From NCBI RefSeq assembly GCF_026151205.1, contig NC_087084.1, positions 12,241,453-12,305,452 of the forward strand: 64,000 nt of DNA, given 5' to 3'. This document shows, in pieces, positions 58,346 through 64,000 of the stretch. The notes beneath the pieces were generated by a model that did not search any database, was not told the DNA's origin, and worked only from the letters and a program-made list of their open reading frames with translations. Within the stretch, counting starts at the first letter, position 1. Each line of letters starts with the position of its first letter. A program made the position numbers and the translations under genes. Source of the stretch: Bolinopsis microptera (Eukaryota > Ctenophora > Tentaculata > Lobata > Bolinopsidae).

Positions 58346-59490
58346 CTGAAATAAACAAACAAGTTTTAAAACTTGAACTATTAAATATGGAGGGATTCTT
58401 TGGAATATTCGTCATGTAAAGTAACTTTAACGAACATCTTCATTGTAAAAACCAAGTCAGTCGGTGTAAGTTGGTCTGGAATTTAGGGCCGGACTAGTTG
58501 AATTGGAGACTTCTTTGCGTATGACGGCATTAGTCACAATATGATTTGTGAGGATATATTTACTAAACTAGAGAAACAGAGAGTAGAGTATGGTTTAAAA
58601 TTGATTTAAAGACATATTTATTCAATTTGTCACAACATAATTTGGAGAAGCTCTATTTTTAGGAAAAATTTATAAAAAGAGTTAGTATGTTAAAGTTCAT
58701 TTTAAAAGTTGTTTAAAGACATATTTATTCAATTTGTCACAACATAATTTGGAGAAGCTTTATTTTTAGGATATATTCATTAAACTAGAGTATTATATAA
58801 TATGTTTAAGTATGGTTTTGAGAGGTAAAACTAGCACATAGTTTGTTTTTCTCGGTCTTATATTTTATTTGAATCCTTATATTGGGTTCTTTACATAGTT
58901 CTTTCACAGTACTGAGTTAACGTTTCACTTAACAGTAGCGTTGTAAACACGATTTATCATAATTTGATAATATCATAACATTTGGCAATTTAAAATTTCT
59001 ATTTTTCATTAAATTGGTTCGTAGTTTCTAATTAGTTCGAATTGAGGATCCCCGAAGATTTCTGTCATTTTTTCCCCAAATCTAATTTTTCCTTATACAA
59101 ATTTAAATTTCAAATATAGGGAACCTTGCTACTCCAAATATACCACAGTACCATCTTATCTTTTCTAAAAATACTCAACCGAACAGTTAATACTTAAATA
59201 GCCAATTTCATCAGACAAAATTACCTATTTTATGCTTCTTGACAGCTCTGCTTCAAAGATTGGCCATTATTGGAGCAATAAAATTCACAAATTTTAGTCT
59301 TAGATGTCAGGATAGATGCAATATGGCAGATAGTGATAGGCTACCGGTAAAGCAAATAACTGCTGATGTGTCAACCGATACAGCCTGAAACCATTGACAT
59401 GGCCATCACAGCACACATGACACCTCCACAATTTGAGAAATACCATGTGACAATACCACGTGAGATGGTATACCACGTGACATGAGGTGG
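58346..59490. other. Spacer upstream of the secreted-peptide gene
   Basis: AT-rich. A block of about 60 bp (GTTTAAAGACATATTTATTC, then TTGGAGAAGCT) occurs twice, at about 58608 and 58710. Two CACGTG boxes lie near 59458 and 59474. The missing 5' exons of the GTPase gene may be here, but I could not identify them. Confidence 0.4.
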
Positions 59491-59491
59491 G

Positions 59492-59527
59492 TATAAAAGG
59501 AGGGGGAGGGAGGGTGGGAGCTCAGTT
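59492..59527 (+). promoter_or_regulatory. TATA box and initiator of the secreted-peptide gene
   Basis: TATAAAAG at 59492-59499 stands about 31 bp before TCAGTT (about 59522-59527), an animal initiator match. The first ATG (59532) is only about 8 bases further on. Two CACGTGA boxes lie just upstream. The spacing is that of a focused RNA polymerase II promoter and decides the start codon: an in-frame GTG/ATG upstream would fall inside the TATA region. Confidence 0.8.
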
Positions 59528-59531
59528 CAAC

Positions 59532-61169
59532 ATGGCACGTATGATAGAGGGAGTTATTTTGTGTCTGGTTGTGAGTGCCGTCCTCTCAGCCCCCTACTTC
59601 AGTGACCAGGAGGACAGGTTTATTCTATGTTTTATCCGGATAGGAACATTATCTATGAGTCGCATTGTTATGATGTTTCTGGTGAAAACTGCTGATAATT
59701 CTGTGTTTGCGACAAAGAAAAAATGTTCTTTTGTCCTGAACGGTTTATTCTATGTTTTGTGGAGAGGGGAGATTGTTATCGTTGCGTTATTGCGCACTTA
59801 TTTGTTACTTTTAGGCCGTGTAATCTGGTGATAGATAATTACTTTTAATTGATTAATTACATTTGCTGACTAATTTATTTCGTTTCAGTGATGCAGGTTT
59901 GGAAGCAGCTCGTTTAGAGAGCTCTGAGGAAGATAAACCTGCCATGAACTTCCGTTAGTATTCTCTGTTTTTATACATTCTCTATTATTATACATTACTA
60001 TACATTATTGTACATTATTATACATTATTGTATTCTTTATTATTAGTATTCTCTATTATTAGTATTCTCTATTATTAGTATTCTCTGGGGGGGGGGGGGG
60101 AGGGGGGGGCCAAGTGGATATTTGTAGATATTTGTTCATTAATGTAGAGTGGATAATCCACGAAAAAAGTGGATGACATTCTACAAATTTATACATTTAT
60201 CTCCAAAAATTCAGTAGAATTTCTGGGCACATATTTGAGATTACATTTTTTGTAGATAAATGTAGATATTTGTAGATTATTGTCAATGGATAATTCACGA
60301 AAATTCTACAAATTCTACAAATTTATACATTTATCTCCAAAAATTCAGTAGAATTTCTGGGCACATATTTGAGATATACATTTTTTGTAGATAAATGTAG
60401 ATATTTGTAGATTATTGTAATGGATAATTCACGAAAAAAGTGGATGACATTATCCAAATATCTACAAATATCCACTTGCCCCCCCCCCCTCTCTATTATA
60501 TAATATGTCGTTTGATGATTTTAAATGTTTGACAAGCATCAGAAAATCTTTTACATCTTAACTGATCATGTGACTTTTATATTCTTGTACACGCAGACCC
60601 TTACATACTTAACATAGCTAAAATGCCTAACATATTCAAAACCTGGTTTTAACGTCATCTAACAACAGGTAGACCAAACTGGGGACTAGAACTATCAGAC
60701 GAGCTAACAGACGATCAGAACTTTGCTTATGGTAAGAACCTTCAGAGGAAAAAGCTTCTCGATCTTTCGAATTCATTAGTATGACAATGTCTTGTCGGTT
60801 ATCTGATTAACATTACGATGAATTAATATTTATGCTTGTATAACGTCCTTATAATTAAAAAATAGCGCTCCAATCGTTGGGATAAACCTCGGTTAGAATA
60901 TTGGCCAGTTGAATATTAGCGTTCCAATAACTTAGCTGTGATCACAGTTTCAAAAATTGTATCTTACAGGCGGGGCAGAAGAGACTGAGCAAAATCTAGC
61001 TTACGGTAAGTACAAAGCAGCACTTTTTTCAATATTTTGAGATATTGACAAACATATTCTAGGAAATCTAGTAAAATGATTTTGTCACCGATTCTGAGTA
61101 TTTAAAGTTCGTAAAATAAACATTCAACCTATAACCTCAGGAAATTCTGAAGAAATCCGGAGAGGTTGA
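59532..61169 (+). CDS. Secreted acidic peptide precursor, candidate neuropeptide prepropeptide
   Basis: Five exons (59532-59617, 59889-59953, 60669-60731, 60970-61005, 61141-61169) join in phase to 92 residues. A signal peptide (MARMIEGVILCLVVSAVLSA) with a predicted cut before APYFS or PYFS opens the protein. The rest is strongly acidic (SDQEDSDAG, ESSEEDK) with one dibasic site (NFRRPNWG) and a C-terminal IRRG. Exons 3 and 4 end in matching modules, DDQNFAYG and TEQNLAYG, each split by a phase 1 intron after the G. Gly after Tyr could serve for C-terminal amidation and Gln for pyroglutamate, giving pQNFAY- or pQNLAY-amide if processed at acidic residues as some cnidarian precursors are; basic residues do not follow the Gly, which argues against conventional processing. 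Function is inference. No homologue recognised. Confidence 0.72.
60077..60489. mobile_element. G-run-terminated palindromic MITE, intron 2 of the peptide gene
   Basis: The left end (G run, then CCAAGTGGATATTTGTAGAT) and right end (ATCTACAAATATCCACTTG, then a C run) are inverted repeats. Inside, AAAAATTCAGTAGAATTTCT and TTGTAGATAAATGTAGATAT occur twice in tandem with an ATTCTACAAATTTATACATT block. Confidence 0.85.
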
Positions 61170-61569
61170 ACGTCACCATGGAGACAGCTAGGAATTCTGA
61201 ATAACGGACGATGCACCCCCGGAACAAATTATCCCATCTTGTTACCTTGTATAGCTCTTTTGTAAATTTTTCTCATTGTTGTAAGCATATGAGTTTGTGT
61301 CATTTTGTAAAGAGGAAGAGTAAAACAAATTATAACAGCTAGGACTTTCGAATTCTTATGCTTCGAGCATGTCAAATCTGATCTTCTGATCATAATAAAA
61401 TTTCTTCTCATTAAATGTATTCTCATCTTCTAATGTTAAATTATAAAACAAAAATGGAGTTCTCTAACTACTTCATATAACGTACAAAAGCACTAACTCC
61501 ATTTTTAACACCAAGCTAACTGCTGACTCAAACATATAATCTGATACAGCATTAACACAGCTACCTTGA

Positions 61570-64000
61570 TCAAGGTAATCTACAAACACTATTTTTAGTC
61601 TTCACCGCACATCTACTCCCATTGCTAACTTCAGTAAAATGTCTCCGTCTCCTTGACCTACATCTCTCCAACTTAACCTCATTTAACTCCTCCCTCCTAA
61701 AACTTCTCACCACTTCCCCGTACACAAACTCCTTGAGTTTACCCCCCGATCCAGGAGTAAGCACTAGAAATATTAGTGGGTTGAGTGTGGCTGTAAGTAC
61801 AGGGAGGATACACGTGACGGTGAAGTTAGCCCACCCTTGGAGCTGGGTCTCAGTAGTTCCACTACTGTTCATCTGGGAGACGGTGATCAGATAGGCTGAA
61901 GTGTAGGTTAAATTTAGCAGGTTTGTTAGAAGAATCTTGGCAGAACTAGCTGCTGATCGTTTCATTAAACAGTTCTTGAGAATCATATCAGTCTTTGTTC
62001 TGAGTGAGCTACTAGGGTTACATACCTTGATGGTAGGTTCACATACCTTGATGGTAGGTTCACATACCTTGATGGTAGGTTCACATACCTTGATGGTAGG
62101 TTCACATACCTTGATGGTAGGTTCACATACCTTGATGGTAGGTTCACATACCTTGATGGTAGGTTCACATACCTTGATGGTAGGTTCACATACCTTGATG
62201 GTAGGTCCGCATACCTTGATGGTAGGTCCGCATACCTTGATGGTAGGTTCACATACCTTGATGGTAGGTTCACAGACCTTGATGGTAGGTTCACATACCT
62301 TGATGGTAGGTTCACATACCTTGATGGTAGGTTCACATACCTTGATGGTAGGTTCACATACCTTGATGGTAGGTTCGCAGACCTTGATGGTAGGTTCACA
62401 TACCTTGATGGTAGGTTCGCAGACCTTGATGGTAGGTTCACATACCTTGATGGTAGGTTCACATACCTTGATGGTAGGTTCACATACCTTGATGGTAGGT
62501 TCACATACCTTGATGGTAGGTTCGCAGACCTTGATGGTAGGTTCACATACCTTGATGGTAGGTTCGCAGACCTTGATGGTAGGTTCACATACCTTGATGG
62601 TAGGTTCACATACCTTGATGGTAGGTTCACATACCTTGATGGTAGGTTCACAGACCTTGATGGTAGGTTCACATACCTTGATGGTAGGTCCGCATACCTT
62701 GATGGTAGGTTCACATACCTTGATTGTAGGTTCACATACCTTGATGGTAGGTTCACATACCTTGATGGTAGGTTCACATACCTTGATGGTAGGTTCACAT
62801 ACCTTGATGGTAGGTTCACATACCTTGATGGTAGGTTCGCATACCTTGATGGTAGGTTCACATACCTTGATGGTAGGTTCACATACCTTGATGGTAGGTT
62901 CACATACCTTGATGGTAGGTTCACATACCTTGATGGTAGGTTCGCATACCTTGATGGTAGGTTCACATACCTTGATGGTAGGTTCACATACCTTGATGGT
63001 AGGTTCACATACCTTGATGGTAGGTTCACATACCTTGATGGTAGGTTCACATACCTTGATGGTAGGTTCACATACCTTGATGGTAGGTTCACATACCTTG
63101 ATGGTAGGTTCACATACCTTGATGGTAGGTTCACATACCTTGATGGTAGGTTCACATACCTTGATGGTAGGTTCACATACCTTGATGGTAGGTTCACATA
63201 CCTTGATGGTAGGTTCACATACCTTGATGGTAGGTTCACATACCTTGATGGTAGGTTCACATACCTTGATGGTAGGTTCACATACCTTGATGGTAGGTTC
63301 ACATACCTTGATGGTAGGTTCACATACCTTGATGGTAGGTTCACAGACCTTGATGGTAGGTTCACATACCTTGATGGTAGGTTCACATACCTTGATGGTA
63401 GGTTCACATACCTTGATGGTAGGTTCACATACCTTGATGGTAGGTTCACAGACCTTGATGGTAGGTTCACATACCTTGATGGTAGGTCCGCATACCTTGA
63501 TGGTAGGTTCACATACCTTGATTGTAGGTTCACATACCTTGATGGTAGGTTCACATACCTTGATGGAAGGTTCACATACCTCGATGGTAGGTTCACATAC
63601 CTTGATGGTAGGTTCGCATACCTCAGGACATACCTTGATGGGACTAATAAGATTAACAGCTGTATTCACAGTGTTAGGCAGAATGATACACCTCTTTATA
63701 ATCTCACTTTTCTCAGTCACCACGCTCATCACATTAGGAGCTGAACTAACAGTATTGATTCGCCTTTTCTTAATTTTCTTCTGATTCCGGGGGGATATAA
63801 GCAACTTTATGATAAGAACTACAATTATACCAGATGCTACAATAGACATAGTCTGTAGAGCTATACTGATACTCATTGTGAGGACCTGGCTTTTCAGTAT
63901 CATATCATCAGTTGTATTTAGATTAAATGGATTTAGCTTCCACGCAGTGCAAATATTTGGCACGAAAACAGTATTTTGATTTGGCTCATAGTAATGTCTA
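61570..64000 (-). CDS. Class A GPCR, 3' part, with 21-bp array in the ICL3 region
   Basis: The frame is open to the right edge of the window, so TM1-TM4 lie outside it. From the edge: an extracellular segment with Cys (NICTAWKLNPFN), TM5 (SISIALQTMSIVASGIIVVLI), a basic stretch (RNQKKIKKRR), then about 76 repeats of IKVCEPT, then MKRSAASSAKILLTNLLNL (start of TM6) and TM7 with TLNPLIFLVL (NPxxY as NPLIF). The tail is basic (KLERCRSRRRRHF) and ends at the TGA at 61570-61572. The repeats occupy 62026-63634. Read through, they give a third intracellular loop of over 550 residues; alternatively they are an intron from a donor at or near 63633 to a weak acceptor before 61974, which is also in phase and would give an ordinary short loop. 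The gene converges tail-to-tail with the peptide precursor 400 bp away. Confidence 0.82.
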   Translation of the reverse strand, partial: RHYYEPNQNTVFVPNICTAWKLNPFNLNTTDDMILKSQVLTMSISIALQTMSIVASGIIVVLIIKLLISPRNQKKIKKRRINTVSSAPNVMSVVTEKSEIIKRCIILPNTVNTAVNLISPIKVCPEVCEPTIKVCEPTIEVCEPSIKVCEPTIKVCEPTIKVCEPTIKVCGPTIKVCEPTIKVCEPTIKVCEPTIKVCEPTIKVCEPTIKVCEPTIKVCEPTIKVCEPTIKVCEPTIKVCEPTIKVCEPTIKVCEPTIKVCEPTIKVCEPTIKVCEPTIKVCEPTIKVCEPTIKVCEPTIKVCEPTIKVCEPTIKVCEPTIKVCEPTIKVCEPTIKVCEPTIKVCEPTIKVCEPTIKVCEPTIKVCEPTIKVCEPTIKVCEPTIKVCEPTIKVCEPTIKVCEPTIKVCEPTIKVCEPTIKVCEPTIKVCEPTIKVCGPTIKVCEPTIKVCEPTIKVCEPTIKVCEPTIKVCEPTIKVCEPTIKVCEPTIKVCEPTIKVCEPTIKVCEPTIKVCEPTIKVCEPTIKVCEPTIKVCEPTIKVCEPTIKVCEPTIKVCEPTIKVCEPTIKVCEPTIKVCEPTIKVCEPTIKVCGPTIKVCGPTIKVCEPTIKVCEPTIKVCEPTIKVCEPTIKVCEPTIKVCEPTIKVCEPTIKVCEPTIKVCNPSSSLRTKTDMILKNCLMKRSAASSAKILLTNLLNLTYTSAYLITVSQMNSSGTTETQLQGWANFTVTCILPVLTATLNPLIFLVLTPGSGGKLKEFVYGEVVRSFRREELNEVKLERCRSRRRRHFTEVSNGSRCAVKTKNSVCRLP
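62022..63636. repeat. 21-bp minisatellite, about 76 units, built on a 5' splice-site consensus
   Basis: On the minus (sense) strand the unit is GAACCTACCATCAAGGTATG plus T. Variants are few (CAGACC, CGCATA, CCGCAT forms), so the array is young or homogenised. The unit contains AAGGTATGT, a near-perfect donor. At its upstream edge one 33-bp unit breaks the period. The array is open in several frames on both strands simply because 21 is a multiple of 3. Confidence 0.97.

Noticed and set aside
59487-59831. Longer 114-residue start of the peptide gene
   Set aside because: That start falls on the TATA box, and its 3' part reads through a good GT donor into an intron.
61983-63596. 537-codon minus-strand ORF of NLPSRYV repeats
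   Set aside because: Another frame of the same 21-bp array, with no domain on either side.
61937-63784. 615-codon plus-strand ORF of SHTLMVG repeats
   Set aside because: It is the shadow of the 21-bp array. The minus frame joins real GPCR transmembrane segments on both sides; this one does not.

Overview
The window is animal nuclear DNA. It is AT-rich, its genes have many short GT-AG introns, and they encode metazoan products: syndetin, DNAJC3/p58IPK, two class A GPCRs, a TNFAIP8-family protein and Ig-domain membrane proteins. Penelope-like, PIF/Harbinger, LINE and many palindromic MITE-like elements are interspersed. The intron sizes, low GC and mobile-element mix fit a marine invertebrate. 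A cnidarian or other early-branching animal is my best guess, but the species cannot be fixed from the sequence.

Layout. Bases 1-7112 hold two tandem Ig-domain receptor genes on the + strand: the 3' end of one (1-943) and a second copy (about 2151-7112). The last coding exon of the second is split by an intact Harbinger transposon (3573-6968) that inserted at a glutamine codon. VPS50/syndetin follows at 7770-17303, with 24 exons that join in frame. From 17.9 to 25.3 kb is a repeat-rich zone: a 5'-truncated Penelope-like element, a 1.7 kb foldback palindrome, a GC-rich hairpin repeat family and the C-terminal part of a reverse-transcriptase element. An intronless GGACT-like gene is at 25703-26158. 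DNAJC3 runs from 26899 to 49107 in 14 exons. Its introns host a two-exon GPCR on the opposite strand (33011-34478), an intronless protein with two TNFAIP8-like domains (47265-48494), several MITEs and an E-box array. A membrane-anchored EHD/dynamin-like GTPase lies on the minus strand (50435-58345, 5' end not found), with a full-length LINE in its last intron. A five-exon secreted peptide precursor with a clear TATA/Inr promoter is at 59492-61169. The window ends in a minus-strand GPCR (61570 to beyond 64000) whose third intracellular loop region contains about 76 copies of a 21-bp repeat.

Three observations stand out. (1) The 21-bp GPCR array repeats a consensus 5' splice site, AAG|GTATGT, in the sense orientation and always in the same codon phase, so it can be read either as a huge translated loop or as an intron with dozens of in-frame donors. 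(2) Short duplications across 5' splice sites recur in at least five genes here, which suggests a common local process. (3) The small secreted precursor ends in two exon-encoded QN(F/L)AYG modules behind acidic residues, resembling an unrecognised amidated-peptide precursor, and it sits tail-to-tail with the GPCR.

Exon joins were made by hand from splice consensus, phase and remembered homologues. No alignment or database search was run.
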